From: Streptomyces sp. NBC_00691
GTDB lineage: Bacteria > Actinomycetota > Actinomycetes > Streptomycetales > Streptomycetaceae
Direction: 5' to 3'
DNA length: 64,000 nucleotides
Assembly (NCBI RefSeq): GCF_036226665.1
Contig: NZ_CP109007.1
Coordinates: 5,124,501 to 5,188,500, forward strand
Position 1 is the first letter of the stretch. Every line of letters begins with the position of its first letter. A program made the position numbers and the translations under genes. Shown in pieces: positions 40,794 to 49,564 of the stretch. The notes beneath the pieces were generated by a model. It did no database searches. It had not been told where the DNA came from and saw nothing but the letters and a program-made list of their open reading frames with translations.

Positions 40794-41828
40794 CTAGTTC
40801 GCGCGGTCGAAGTCGATCTTGCTGTACGCGCGCAGCTTCGAGAGCCGGTGCGTGGAGTCGATCTGGCGGATCGTGCCGGACTTCGAGCGCATGACGAGCG
40901 ACTGCGTGGTCGCCGTCTCGGCGCGGTAGCGGACCCCGCGGAGCAGCTCGCCGTCGGTGATGCCGGTCGCGACGAAGAAGACGTTGTCGCCGCCGACCAG
41001 GTCGTTCGTGGAGAGCACCCGGTCCAGGTCGTGGCCCGCGTCGAGGGCCTTCTGGCGCTCGGCCTCGTCCTTCGGCCACAGCTTGCCCTGGATCACCCCG
41101 CCGAGGCACTTGATGGCGCAGGCGGAGATGATGCCCTCGGGGGTGCCGCCGACGCCCATGAGCATGTCGACGCCGGTGCCCTCGCGGACGGCCATGATCG
41201 AACCGGCGACGTCGCCGTCCGAGATGAACTTGATGCGGGCGCCGGTCTCGCGGATCTCCTTGATGATGCCCTCGTGACGGGGGCGGTCCAGGATGACGAC
41301 CGTGATGTCCTCGGGGGAGGAGTTCTTCGCCTTGGCGACCCGGCGGATGTTGACCGAGACCGGGGCGTTGATGTCGACGAAGTCGGCGGCCTCGGGGCCG
41401 GTGACCAGCTTGTCCATGTAGAAGACCGCGGACGGGTCGAACATGGTGCCGCGGTCCGCGGCGGCCAGGACGGCGATCGCGTTCGGCATGCCCTTGGCGT
41501 TCAGCGTGGTGCCGTCGATCGGGTCGACGGCGATGTCGACCTCGGCGCCGGTGCCGTCGCCGACCCGCTCGCCGTTGAAGAGCATGGGCGCCTCGTCCTT
41601 CTCGCCCTCGCCGATGACGACCACGCCGTTCATCGAGACGGTGGAGATCAGGGTGCGCATGGCGTTGACCGCCGCGCCGTCCGCGCCGATCTTGTCGCCG
41701 CGGCCGACCCAGCGGCCGGCGGCCATGGCGGCGGCCTCGGTGACGCGGACCAGCTCAAGGGCGAGGTTGCGGTCGGGAGCCTCGGGGGAGACCACGAGCT
41801 CGGGCGGCAGATTCTGCTGCTCGGTCAT
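40794..41828 (-). CDS. glpX: Class II fructose-1,6-bisphosphatase GlpX
   Basis: The 344 residues match GlpX: 'GRGDKIGADGAAVNAMR', 'VVVIGEGEKDEAPMLFNGE' and 'DIAVDPIDGTTLNAKGMPNA' supply the metal-binding acidic residues (including Asp102 and Asp105), and 'MGVGGTPEGIISACAIKCLGG' lies near the C-terminus. It hydrolyses fructose 1,6-bisphosphate in gluconeogenesis and is the usual FBPase of actinomycetes. The ATG at 41828 has AAAGGTG upstream; frames extending further enter the promoter region. Confidence 0.94.
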   Translation of the reverse strand: MTEQQNLPPELVVSPEAPDRNLALELVRVTEAAAMAAGRWVGRGDKIGADGAAVNAMRTLISTVSMNGVVVIGEGEKDEAPMLFNGERVGDGTGAEVDIAVDPIDGTTLNAKGMPNAIAVLAAADRGTMFDPSAVFYMDKLVTGPEAADFVDINAPVSVNIRRVAKAKNSSPEDITVVILDRPRHEGIIKEIRETGARIKFISDGDVAGSIMAVREGTGVDMLMGVGGTPEGIISACAIKCLGGVIQGKLWPKDEAERQKALDAGHDLDRVLSTNDLVGGDNVFFVATGITDGELLRGVRYRAETATTQSLVMRSKSGTIRQIDSTHRLSKLRAYSKIDFDRAN

Positions 41829-41945
41829 CGGAACGCACCTTTCTGTACGGCGACGGCCGGTTAAGGGAGGGTGCTGCGACTCTATCGGTACGTCGACAAA
41901 ATGAGCAGAGGGGCCCACGTATGAGCACGGACCCTTGATGCGACC

Positions 41946-42479
41946 ATGGTGCGCGTGGCAGGTATGCGAGGCAGGCAGACGGTACGCGGGATGTTCCAGT
42001 CCCTCGGGGTGATCTTGGTCGCCGCGGGAGTGATGTATCTCTTCATTCCGCATGATGAGAGCGCCGAACCGGTCAAGGCGAAGGACTACCGGGTCGAGCT
42101 CCTGACGGCTCAGCGGGCGGCACCGTATCCGGTGCTGGCCCCCGAGGGCCTCGGCGAGGGGTGGAAGGCGACGGTCGTCTCGTACAAGCGCGAGAACGCC
42201 AACGCCTGGCAGCTCGGCTTCCTCTCGCCGGACACCCAGTACGTGGCGATCCACCAGTCGACGGCGGCGCCGAAGACCTTCGTGCCGGACGTCACCCAGC
42301 GGGCGAAGAACACCGGGAAGACCGAGACGGTGGCCGGCCAGGTCTGGCAGCGCTGGGAGGGCCCGAAGTACGACGCGCTCGTCCGGGTGGACGGCGGGGC
42401 GACGACGGTGGTGACCGGCACGGCGTCGTTCGAGCGGCTCTCCGAGATGGTGGCGTCGCTCCAGTCGAAGAAGGTCTGA
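41946..42479 (+). CDS. DUF4245-family membrane protein
   Basis: This 177-residue protein has an N-terminal membrane helix (about residues 17-36, 'SLGVILVAAGVMYLFIP') and an external DUF4245 domain ('YPVLAPEGLGEGWKATVVSY', 'WQLGFLSPDTQYVAIHQS', 'VWQRWEG'). Function is unknown, but it is conserved next to glpX in actinomycetes. An in-frame ATG at 41964 could be the true start. It is divergent from glpX. Confidence 0.87.
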   Translation: MVRVAGMRGRQTVRGMFQSLGVILVAAGVMYLFIPHDESAEPVKAKDYRVELLTAQRAAPYPVLAPEGLGEGWKATVVSYKRENANAWQLGFLSPDTQYVAIHQSTAAPKTFVPDVTQRAKNTGKTETVAGQVWQRWEGPKYDALVRVDGGATTVVTGTASFERLSEMVASLQSKKV

Positions 42480-42497
42480 GCCGGAGAGAGCACGAAG

Positions 42498-42530
42498 AAA
42501 GGCCCCGCACTCGTGGAGTGCGGGGCCTTT
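42498..42530. terminator. Bidirectional terminator
   Basis: Perfect 15-base-pair stem (AAAGGCCCCGCACTC / GAGTGCGGGGCCTTT) with a 3-base loop between convergent genes; the flanking A/T bases suit both directions. Confidence 0.9.
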
Positions 42531-42556
42531 CCGTGTCATCGCCGTGCCGGCGGGAC

Positions 42557-43147
42557 TCAGACGGTGGTGACGACCTCGTCGAAGGAGAGGCGCGGGGAGC
42601 GCGGGAACCAGGCGTCCTCGCCCGGCTTGCCGATGTTGACGACCATCAGCGGGGTGTGGTCGTCGTCCAGGAACTCCTTCTGGACGCCGGCGAAGTCCAG
42701 GCCGGTCATCGGGCCCGCGGCCAGGCCGGCGGCGCGGACGCCCACGATGAAGTACGCGGCCTGGAGGGCGGCGTTCAGAACGGCGGACTGCTCGCGGACC
42801 GGACGCTCGGCGAAGAACATGTCCTTGGCCTGCGGGAAGTGCGGCAGCAGGGCCGGGAGCTCCTCGTGGAACTCGTTGTCGGCCGAGAGTATGGCGACGA
42901 GCGGGGCGGCGGCGGTCTTGGGCTGGTTGCCCTCGGCCATGTGCTTGACCAGGCGCTCGCGGGCCTCGGGGGAGCGGACCAGGGTGATGCGCAGCGGGGT
43001 CTGGTTGAAGGCGGTCGGACCGTACTTCACCAGGTCGTAGATCGCCTGGACCTGCTCGTCGGTCACCGGCTCGTCGGTGAACGTGTTGGCCGTGCGGGCC
43101 TCGCGGAAAAGGAGATCCTGAGCGGCGGCGTCAAGGGCGAGAGACAT
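42557..43147 (-). CDS. Malonic semialdehyde reductase-like nitroreductase-family protein
   Basis: This 196-residue protein resembles the RutE/HadB group of FMN nitroreductases: 'EARTANTFTDEPVTDEQVQAIYDLVKYGPTAFN' (split motif 'FTDEPV', 'KYGPTAFNQTPLR'), 'NAALQAAYFIVGVRAAGLAAGPM' and 'VVNIGKPGEDAWFPRSPRL' near the C-terminus. RutE homologues reduce malonic semialdehyde from pyrimidine breakdown, but no other rut gene is here, so the substrate is open. It needs FMN and probably NAD(P)H. Confidence 0.87.
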   Translation of the reverse strand: MSLALDAAAQDLLFREARTANTFTDEPVTDEQVQAIYDLVKYGPTAFNQTPLRITLVRSPEARERLVKHMAEGNQPKTAAAPLVAILSADNEFHEELPALLPHFPQAKDMFFAERPVREQSAVLNAALQAAYFIVGVRAAGLAAGPMTGLDFAGVQKEFLDDDHTPLMVVNIGKPGEDAWFPRSPRLSFDEVVTTV

Positions 43148-43459
43148 GCTGCGTACCTTCCGGACTGCAAGGGGGGCTCGCTCGTAGGGGGTTCAAGCGA
43201 TGTCCTCGACAGTACGCCCATGATTGGTGAAAGTTCAACTAATCCATCCGGATAGTGATCCGCTTCACTCGCAGTCTACGCCCTGCCGCGGGGACGCCTC
43301 GGGGGCGGGACGTCGGGGCGGCCGGAGCGGGGCTGCCGGTCGGGGCGGCTGCAGGCCCGGGCCGCTTGTGCCGGGGCTGCTACCGGTCGGAGCGGCTCAC
43401 GCCTCGGGTGGCCGCCGGTCAGGGAGCTCGCGCCGCGGCTGCTGCCGGTCCCGGGCCGC
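43148..43459 (-). promoter_or_regulatory. Gap with inverted repeat and GC-rich near-repeats
   Basis: This 312-base gap holds no gene. It contains an imperfect inverted repeat GATTGGT-N9-ACTAATC (43222-43244), AT-rich for the region and 75 bases upstream of the nitroreductase start, a plausible operator. Further on are near-repeats of GGGGCTGC-CGGTCGG-GCGGCT between about 43330 and 43460. Confidence 0.45.
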
Positions 43460-43735
43460 CTACTCCTCCTCGTCGCCGCCGGAGGGGCTCCCGGCCTCCT
43501 CCGCCGCCCGCTCGGCCGCGAGCGAGGCGTCCAGCCGGGCCCGCGCCCCTTCGAGACGGCGCCGGCAGACCTTCGCCAGCTCCTCACCGCGCTCCCAGAG
43601 TGCGAGGGACTCCTCCAGGGACGTTCCGCCCGCTTCGAGCCGCCGTACGACCTCGATCAGCTCGTCCCGCGCCTGCTCGTACCCGAGGGCCGCCTCGTCC
43701 GCGCCCGATGCCGCCGTATCCGTTCCCGCTGCCAT
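43460..43735 (-). CDS. xseB: Exodeoxyribonuclease VII small subunit
   Basis: From ATG 43735 this is 91 residues, with GGAG 7 bases upstream; a GTG at 43747 is the alternative. The XseB core is clear: 'LGYEQARDELIEVVRRLEAGGTSLEESLALWERGEELAKVCRRRLEGA' pattern, seen as 'VVRRLEAGGTSLEESLALWE' and 'CRRRLEGARARL'. It pairs with XseA in bidirectional single-strand DNA digestion. An acidic tail follows. Confidence 0.9.
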   Translation of the reverse strand: MAAGTDTAASGADEAALGYEQARDELIEVVRRLEAGGTSLEESLALWERGEELAKVCRRRLEGARARLDASLAAERAAEEAGSPSGGDEEE

Positions 43736-43773
43736 GTGCCGCTCCACCCTCCGTAACCGGTCTTCCCTAGGTC

Positions 43774-43814
43774 CTGCTGGTCCCGCTGGTCCCGCTCTGT
43801 GCCGCTGGTCCTGC
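43774..43814. repeat. Short GCTGGTCC near-repeats between xseA and xseB
   Basis: In the 139-base gap between xseA and xseB, GCTGGTCC(C/T) occurs at least three times in close succession. It is simple local repetition with no assigned role. Confidence 0.4.
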
Positions 43815-43874
43815 GTCGTCCTCCGTGGCCCCGCGCGGTCCGCCCTGGTCCCAGGGCGATCCCGTGCGGGCCGT

Positions 43875-45092
43875 TCAGGCCGGGTCGGCCACGCGCCGCA
43901 CCGCGAACTCGCCCTCCGCGACCCGGGCGCGCAGCTCCTCGTCCGCCGCGACCTCCTCGGGGGAGCGGACCACCGAGCCGTCGGCCCGCTGGAGCACCGC
44001 GTACCCGCGCTCCATCGTCGCGGCGGGCGACAGCGCCCGGACCCGCGCCCGGGTGTGCGACAGCTCGGAGTCCGCCCGGTCCAGGAGGTGACCGAGGACC
44101 CGACGGCTGCGCGCGAGCAGCGCGACGATTTCGTCCTCGCGGACCTCGACCATGCGCTGCGGATGCTCCATGACGGGCCGGGCGAGCGTGTGCGCGAGAC
44201 CGCGCTCCTCCCGGTCGAGCAGCCCGCGTACGGTCCGCAGGGCCCGGTCCCGGAGCCCGCGCACCCGGTCCAGCTCCTCGCCGACGTCCGGGACGACCTT
44301 CTTGGCCGCGTCCGTCGGCGTCGAGGCGCGCAGGTCGGCCACCAGGTCGAGAAGGGGGGAGTCGGGTTCGTGCCCGATGGCCGAGACCACCGGCGTACGG
44401 CAGTCGGCGACGGTGCGGACGAGCTGCTCGTCCGAGAAGGGCAGCAGGTCCTCGACGCTGCCGCCGCCCCGGGCGACGATGATCACGTCGACGTCCTCGT
44501 GGGCGTCGAGCTCCTTGACGGCCTGGACGACCTGGGGGACGGCCTTCACGCCCTGCACGGCCACGTTCCGCACCTCGAAGGCGACGGCCGGCCAGCGGCG
44601 GCGCGCGTTCTCCAGGACGTCCCGCTCCGCCGCGGAGGCGCGGCCGCAGACGAGGCCGATGCGGTGGGGCAGGAAGGGCAGCGGCTTCTTCCGGTCGAGG
44701 GCGAACAGCCCCTCGGAGGCCAGGCCGCGCTTCAGCTGTTCGAGACGGGCGAGCAGCTCGCCGATGCCGACGGGCTTGATCTCCACCGCCCGCAGGGACA
44801 GCTGGCCGCGCGGCGCGTACCACTCGGGCTTGGCGCGCACGACGACCCGGGCGCCTTCCGACACGACGTCCGCCACGGCGTCGAAGACCTGGCGGTAGCA
44901 GGTGACGCCGATGGAGATGTCGTGCGAGGGATCGCGCAGCGTCAGGAAGACGACGCCGGCGCCGGGGCGCCGGGACAACTGCGTGATCTGCCCCTCGACC
45001 CAGATCGCCCCGAGCCGGTCGATCCACCCCCCGATCAGACGGGAGACCTCACCGACGGGAAGCGGTGCTTCGGCGGACGTAGTCAGAGCCAT
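43875..45092 (-). CDS. xseA: Exodeoxyribonuclease VII large subunit
   Basis: From ATG 45092 this is 405 residues: an N-terminal OB fold ('WIDRLGAIWVEGQITQLSRRPGAGVVFLTLRD' region, seen in parts) and the XseA catalytic domain with 'GLVCGRASAAERDV', 'DVDVIIVARGGGSVEDLLPFSDE' and 'TPVVSAIGHEPDSPLLDLVADLRASTPTDAA'-type motifs. The key Asp and His residues are present. A frame reaching 45146 is possible but lacks support. xseB follows after 139 bases. Confidence 0.93.
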   Translation of the reverse strand: MALTTSAEAPLPVGEVSRLIGGWIDRLGAIWVEGQITQLSRRPGAGVVFLTLRDPSHDISIGVTCYRQVFDAVADVVSEGARVVVRAKPEWYAPRGQLSLRAVEIKPVGIGELLARLEQLKRGLASEGLFALDRKKPLPFLPHRIGLVCGRASAAERDVLENARRRWPAVAFEVRNVAVQGVKAVPQVVQAVKELDAHEDVDVIIVARGGGSVEDLLPFSDEQLVRTVADCRTPVVSAIGHEPDSPLLDLVADLRASTPTDAAKKVVPDVGEELDRVRGLRDRALRTVRGLLDREERGLAHTLARPVMEHPQRMVEVREDEIVALLARSRRVLGHLLDRADSELSHTRARVRALSPAATMERGYAVLQRADGSVVRSPEEVAADEELRARVAEGEFAVRRVADPA

Positions 45093-45146
45093 GGACCGAG
45101 CGTAACCGCGCGGTACGACAACGTCAGGGGCACGCGCACGCAGCAC

Positions 45147-45214
45147 GGCCCGGCTCGGGCCCCACCACGCGCGCGTGGCCCTGCTCCACGGCGCGGCCCG
45201 GCTCGGGCCCCACC
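45147..45214. repeat. 20-base direct repeat upstream of xseA
   Basis: GGCCCGGCTCGGGCCCCACC occurs at 45147-45166 and again at 45195-45214. Each copy also contains an internal CCGGCTCGG-type symmetry. It lies between xseA and the permease stop, with no known role. Confidence 0.6.
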
Positions 45215-45260
45215 CCGTCTCCCGCGCCCCCTCGCACCCCGTGCGCCCCTACCCCCCGGA

Positions 45261-46631
45261 TCAGCGGCGTGACGGTGTTCTCGTCGCGCCCTGGACCGCG
45301 AGGACGATCAGGCCCACGCCCAGCCACACCACGCCCACCACCTGTGCCGCCACCGAGGCCTCCACGATGACCGCGATCAGGATCGCGGCGCCGATCACGG
45401 GCAGGACGACGTGCCTCAGCCAGTGCGGCGGTCCCTCCGCCCTGCGTACCGCGAACCAGCCCACCACGCTCGCGTGCAGCAGGACGAAGGCCGTCAGGGC
45501 GCCCACGTCGACGACCGACACCAGGTGGTCGAGGCCGTCGTCCCGCCGGGCCGCCCACACCGCCGCGATCATCGTCACCGTCGCCGACACCAGGAGCGCC
45601 ACCCGCGGCACGCCCCCGTCCGTCCGGGCGAGCACGTGCGGCAGGCGCCGTTCGCGGCCCATCGCGAAGAGGAGACGGCCACCGGCCGCCTGCCCCGCGA
45701 GCGCCGCGAAGGCCGCGCCGATCGCCTTCGAGACGGCCACGAGGTCGTGCAGCCAGCCGCCGACCGCGCTCTCGACGGCGTCGTAGAAGGCCGATCCCTG
45801 CTTGCCCGGGTCGGCGGCGAGCTCGGCCGAGGAGACCGGTTCGAGCAGGGCCACCAGCCAGGTCTGCGCGATGAACAGGACGCCCGCGAGGGCCAGGCAG
45901 AACAGCAGCGCCCGCGCCACCTTCGCCGAGCCGCCCGTGACCTCCTCCGCGAAGGAGGCGATCGCGTCGAAGCCCAGGTAGGACAGGACGGCCACGGACA
46001 CCGCGCCGATGACGGCGGCGAGCGAGAACGACGCGTCACCGGCGAGCGGCGACCACCAGTCCCGCCGTGCCCCGTCCTGCGCGAGCGCCACGATCGCGGA
46101 GACGACGAAGACCAGCAGCACGACGATCTCCATCGCGAGCACCGCGAAGCCGACCCGGGCGGCCGCCCGTACGCCCCAGAGGTTGAGCAGGGTCGTGAGG
46201 ACGACGGCGATCCCGGTCCACACCCACCGGTCGACCTCCGGGACCAGCGCCTCCATCGCGATGCCCGCGAAGAGATAGGCGACGGCCGGGATCAGCAGGT
46301 AGTCGAGCATCGCCATCCAGCCGGCGACGAATCCCGGCCCTTCGCCGAGGCCCTTGCGCGCGTACGTGAAGACCGAACCGGCCTGCGGCGCGACCCGCAC
46401 CATCTGCGCGTAGCTGAAGGCGGTGAACGCCATGGCCACCGTGGCGAAGACGTACACGAGCGCGACGGCTCCGCCGGACTTCGCGTCGAGGGTGCCGAAG
46501 ACGCCGACGGGGGCCATGGGGGCGATGAACAGCAGCCCGTAGACGACCAGGTCCCGGAACCCGAGGTTCCGACGAAGTCCCGTATGTTCCGCGTCTTCCC
46601 CGCGCGCCGCCACCTGCGATTCCTCGGCCAT
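45261..46631 (-). CDS. APC-superfamily amino acid permease
   Basis: From ATG 46631 this is 456 residues; an in-frame GTG at 46670 with AAGG upstream is a reasonable alternative. It has about twelve hydrophobic helices, with the APC signature near the start ('LVVYGLLFIAPMAPVGVFG') and 'GFDAIASFAEEVTGGSAKVARALL', typical of amino acid-polyamine-organocation permeases. The substrate cannot be read from sequence. It is divergent from ispH, with a 63-base gap. Confidence 0.88.
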   Translation of the reverse strand: MAEESQVAARGEDAEHTGLRRNLGFRDLVVYGLLFIAPMAPVGVFGTLDAKSGGAVALVYVFATVAMAFTAFSYAQMVRVAPQAGSVFTYARKGLGEGPGFVAGWMAMLDYLLIPAVAYLFAGIAMEALVPEVDRWVWTGIAVVLTTLLNLWGVRAAARVGFAVLAMEIVVLLVFVVSAIVALAQDGARRDWWSPLAGDASFSLAAVIGAVSVAVLSYLGFDAIASFAEEVTGGSAKVARALLFCLALAGVLFIAQTWLVALLEPVSSAELAADPGKQGSAFYDAVESAVGGWLHDLVAVSKAIGAAFAALAGQAAGGRLLFAMGRERRLPHVLARTDGGVPRVALLVSATVTMIAAVWAARRDDGLDHLVSVVDVGALTAFVLLHASVVGWFAVRRAEGPPHWLRHVVLPVIGAAILIAVIVEASVAAQVVGVVWLGVGLIVLAVQGATRTPSRR

Positions 46632-46694
46632 GGCCACAGTTTCGGCCACGGCACCGATCAAACCGCTCACCGACGCGGCCTTACGATGGGACGC

Positions 46695-47738
46695 ATGACT
46701 GCAACGCCCGCGTCGACGCCCGATTCCGCCTCCGCGACGAACCGCCCGAAGCGTGTCCTGCTCGCCGCTCCCCGCGGCTACTGCGCGGGCGTGGACCGTG
46801 CCGTGATCGCGGTGGAGAAGGCCCTGGAGCAGTACGGCGCCCCGATCTACGTCCGGCACGAGATCGTCCACAACAAGTACGTCGTCCAGACCCTCGAGCG
46901 GAAGGGCGCCATCTTCGTCGACCAGGCGACCGAGGTGCCGCCGGGCAACATCGTGATGTTCTCCGCGCACGGCGTCGCCCCGACCGTCCACGAGGAGGCC
47001 CGTGAGGGCCGGCTCGCGACCATCGACGCCACCTGCCCGCTGGTCACCAAGGTCCACAAGGAAGCCGTCCGCTTCGCCAACGACGACTTCGACATCCTCC
47101 TCATCGGCCACGAGGGCCACGAGGAGGTCATCGGCACCTCCGGCGAGGCCCCCGACCACATCCAGCTGGTCGACGGCCCCGGCGACGTCGCCAAGATCGA
47201 GGTCCGCGACCCGTCCCGCGTCGTCTGGCTCTCCCAGACCACGCTCTCGGTCGACGAGACCATGGAGACGGTCGACGCGCTGAAGGAGAAGTTCCCGCAG
47301 CTCATCTCCCCGCCGTCCGACGACATCTGCTACGCCACGCAGAACCGCCAGATCGCGATCAAGGAGCTGGCCGGCCAGGCCGAGCTCGTGATCGTCGTCG
47401 GCTCGAAGAACTCCTCGAACTCGATCCGCATGGTCGAGGTCGCCAAGCAGGCCGGCGCCCCCGCCGCGTACCTGGTCGACTTCGCGAGCGAGATCGACGA
47501 GGCCTGGCTGGACGGCGTCACCAGCGTCGGTCTCTCCTCCGGCGCCTCCGTCCCGGACATCCTCGTGCAGGAGGTCCTGGAATGGCTCTCCGAGCGCGGT
47601 TACGCGGACGTGGAGATCGTCAAGACGGCCGACGAGTCCCTCACCTTCTCGCTGCCCAAGGAGCTCCGCAACAAGGACCTGCGGGCCGTGGCCGAGAAGC
47701 TGGGGGCGGGCACGCCCGCAGCGTCCGCCAAGGAGTAA
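46695..47738 (+). CDS. ispH: 4-hydroxy-3-methylbut-2-enyl diphosphate reductase IspH
   Basis: From ATG 46695 this is 347 residues (ATG 46686 is alternative). IspH motifs are intact: 'LLAAPRGYCAGVDRAV' (Cys30), 'IDATCPLVTKVHKEA' and 'DDICYATQNRQIA', giving the three cysteine ligands of the [4Fe-4S] cluster, and 'VVGSKNSSNSIRMVEVA'. It makes isopentenyl and dimethylallyl diphosphate, the last MEP-pathway step, and so feeds the cis-prenyl transferase at 15.2 kb. The long frame from 45411 is a shadow fused in front. Confidence 0.94.
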   Translation: MTATPASTPDSASATNRPKRVLLAAPRGYCAGVDRAVIAVEKALEQYGAPIYVRHEIVHNKYVVQTLERKGAIFVDQATEVPPGNIVMFSAHGVAPTVHEEAREGRLATIDATCPLVTKVHKEAVRFANDDFDILLIGHEGHEEVIGTSGEAPDHIQLVDGPGDVAKIEVRDPSRVVWLSQTTLSVDETMETVDALKEKFPQLISPPSDDICYATQNRQIAIKELAGQAELVIVVGSKNSSNSIRMVEVAKQAGAPAAYLVDFASEIDEAWLDGVTSVGLSSGASVPDILVQEVLEWLSERGYADVEIVKTADESLTFSLPKELRNKDLRAVAEKLGAGTPAASAKE

Positions 47739-47768
47739 CCCGGCACCCCAGCCCGTACCGTGGATTCC

Positions 47769-48512
47769 ATGAACGTCTTCGGAGTGGACATCGGCGGCTC
47801 GGGCATCAAGGGCGCCCCCGTGGACCTGGAGCGCGGGACGCTCACCGAGGAGCGCCACAAGGTACTGACCCCGCACCCCGCCACACCCGACGGTGTGGCG
47901 GGGTGCGTCGCGGAGGTCGTGGCGCACTTCGGCTGGACCGGACCGGTGGGGGTGACCTTCCCGGGAGTGGTGACCGGCTCGACCATCCGTACGGCGGCGA
48001 ACGTCGACAAATCATGGGTCGGCGTGGACGCGGGCACCCTGCTGAGCGAACGCCTGGGCGGCCTCCCGGTGACCGTCCTGAACGACGCCGACGCGGCCGG
48101 AATCGCCGAGATGACCTTCGGCGCGGGCCGCGGCCGCAAGGGCACCGTGATCATGCTGACCCTCGGCACGGGCATCGGCTCGGCCCTCTTCGTCGACGGC
48201 CGCCTCGTCCCGAACACGGAGCTGGGCCACCTGGAGCTCAAGGGCCACGACGCCGAGACCAGGGCGTCGACGAAGGCCAAGGAGGACGAGGACCTCAGCT
48301 GGGAGCACTGGGCGACGCGCCGGGTGCGGAAGTACCTCGCGCACGTGGAGATGCTGTTCTCGCCGGAGCTGTTCATCATCGGCGGCGGGGTGAGCCGGAA
48401 AGCGGACAAGTTCCTGCCGCTCATCGAGGGCATCAGGGCGGAGATCGTCCCGGCGGAACTCCAGAACAACGCGGGGATCGTGGGCGCGGGGATGGCGGCG
48501 GGGGCGGCGTAG
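47769..48512 (+). CDS. ppgK: Polyphosphate-dependent glucokinase PpgK
   Basis: This 247-residue ROK-family kinase has 'VFGVDIGGSGIKGAPVD' at the N-terminus, 'NDADAAGIAEMTFG' (catalytic Asp), 'GTVIMLTLGTGIGSALFVDGRLVPN', 'ELGHLELKGHDAE' and 'FIIGGGVSRKADKF'. This is the actinobacterial PpgK pattern, phosphorylating glucose with polyphosphate or ATP. The ATG at 47769 is chosen; a GTG at 47760 is alternative. It follows ispH by 30 bases. Confidence 0.92.
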   Translation: MNVFGVDIGGSGIKGAPVDLERGTLTEERHKVLTPHPATPDGVAGCVAEVVAHFGWTGPVGVTFPGVVTGSTIRTAANVDKSWVGVDAGTLLSERLGGLPVTVLNDADAAGIAEMTFGAGRGRKGTVIMLTLGTGIGSALFVDGRLVPNTELGHLELKGHDAETRASTKAKEDEDLSWEHWATRRVRKYLAHVEMLFSPELFIIGGGVSRKADKFLPLIEGIRAEIVPAELQNNAGIVGAGMAAGAA

Positions 48513-48665
48513 GGGCAGCCGGTCGCGGAGGAGGCCACGCAGACGGCGCGGGAACCAGCCGGCATGGCCGAGGGACGAAGGGCCGAGGGCACACGGATCG
48601 ACGGCTCACAACATCCACGGGCCTACGGGCCTACGGGCCTCCGGGTCTCCGCGTCGACGGCCGTC

Positions 48666-49403
48666 CTAGGCGACGGGACGGCGGCGAGGAGTCCGGCCCG
48701 ACGAGGGCCCCCTCCCACCGGCACCGGGCGCCTCACCGGCGGCGGAGGTTCCGGCCGGGGAGCCTGCGGCCGGGGTCGCGGCGGCGGTACGCACGAGGTG
48801 CTGGCGCCGTCCCATCTCCCGCACCTTCCGCACGCTCGCGATGAGCCCGGCGACGAGGGTCCCGCCGTACAGCCAGCCGGCGTGCACGGCGAGGGCGGTC
48901 ACGACGGCCATGGCCTGGCCGCCGAAGCCGCCCGTGCCGCCCGCGATGGGGACGACGCCGACGGCGAAGGCGATGGGGACGCCGATGGGGGCGGTGACGA
49001 GGTCGGCGGTCCGGACCCAGAGCGCGGTCAGGGCGCTGACCGGCAGGAACAGCAGTCCGTAGACGACGGGGGAGCCGTCGAGGAGCAGCAGGTCGAGGAA
49101 GCCGAGCGTCAGCATGACGGCGGAGGCGAACAGCCCGGCGCCGAGCCCGGTGAGACGCGGCTGGGGGAGCCGCCGCAGCGCGAGGACGACGGGCGGCACG
49201 GGCCGTCCCGTCGGCTTCCCGGCCGCCGCTCCGTGTGCCCCGGCGCGCTGGACGCGGGGACCGCCGGGGCCCCGCCGGGTCCGGCCGGTCACCCGGTACA
49301 CCGCCGCGCCCTCCACGAGCGCGGGCGGCGGGGTGACAGGCGGCGTGACGGGGGTTTGCGGCCGTCGGCGGCCTTGCGGCTGACTTGTCCTGTGCTGCTC
49401 CAC
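48666..49403 (-). CDS. DUF6542-type membrane protein
   Basis: This 245-residue protein has a Pro/Arg-rich cytoplasmic head, four hydrophobic helices (about residues 85-200: 'LTGLGAGLFASAVMLTLGFLDLLLLDG', 'VYGLLFLPVSALTALWV', 'PIAFAVGVVPIAGG', 'MAVVTALAVHAGWLYGGTLVAGLI', each read in part) and a low-complexity tail. It matches the streptomycete DUF6542 group conserved beside ychF. Function is unknown. It starts with GTG at 49403, divergent from ychF. Confidence 0.78.
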   Translation of the reverse strand: MEQHRTSQPQGRRRPQTPVTPPVTPPPALVEGAAVYRVTGRTRRGPGGPRVQRAGAHGAAAGKPTGRPVPPVVLALRRLPQPRLTGLGAGLFASAVMLTLGFLDLLLLDGSPVVYGLLFLPVSALTALWVRTADLVTAPIGVPIAFAVGVVPIAGGTGGFGGQAMAVVTALAVHAGWLYGGTLVAGLIASVRKVREMGRRQHLVRTAAATPAAGSPAGTSAAGEAPGAGGRGPSSGRTPRRRPVA

Positions 49404-49564
49404 TCCACCAACGTAGGTCGGGAAGGGGTGGGAAGCTGGTCCGGGACACGCCCTTTGGGTGACCTTGCCCCCGAGAACGACCGAAGGTCGGCGTCACTGG
49501 CCGGTTCGGCCCGCCCGTAAACTGGGGGATCGGCCCCCCATCCACACTTCAGGAAGTCGCCACC

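Noticed and set aside
45261..47927. Giant 888-codon minus-strand gene including the permease
   Set aside because: The upstream half is antisense to ispH and reads as low-complexity Gly/Asp/Arg sequence; the permease begins near 46631.
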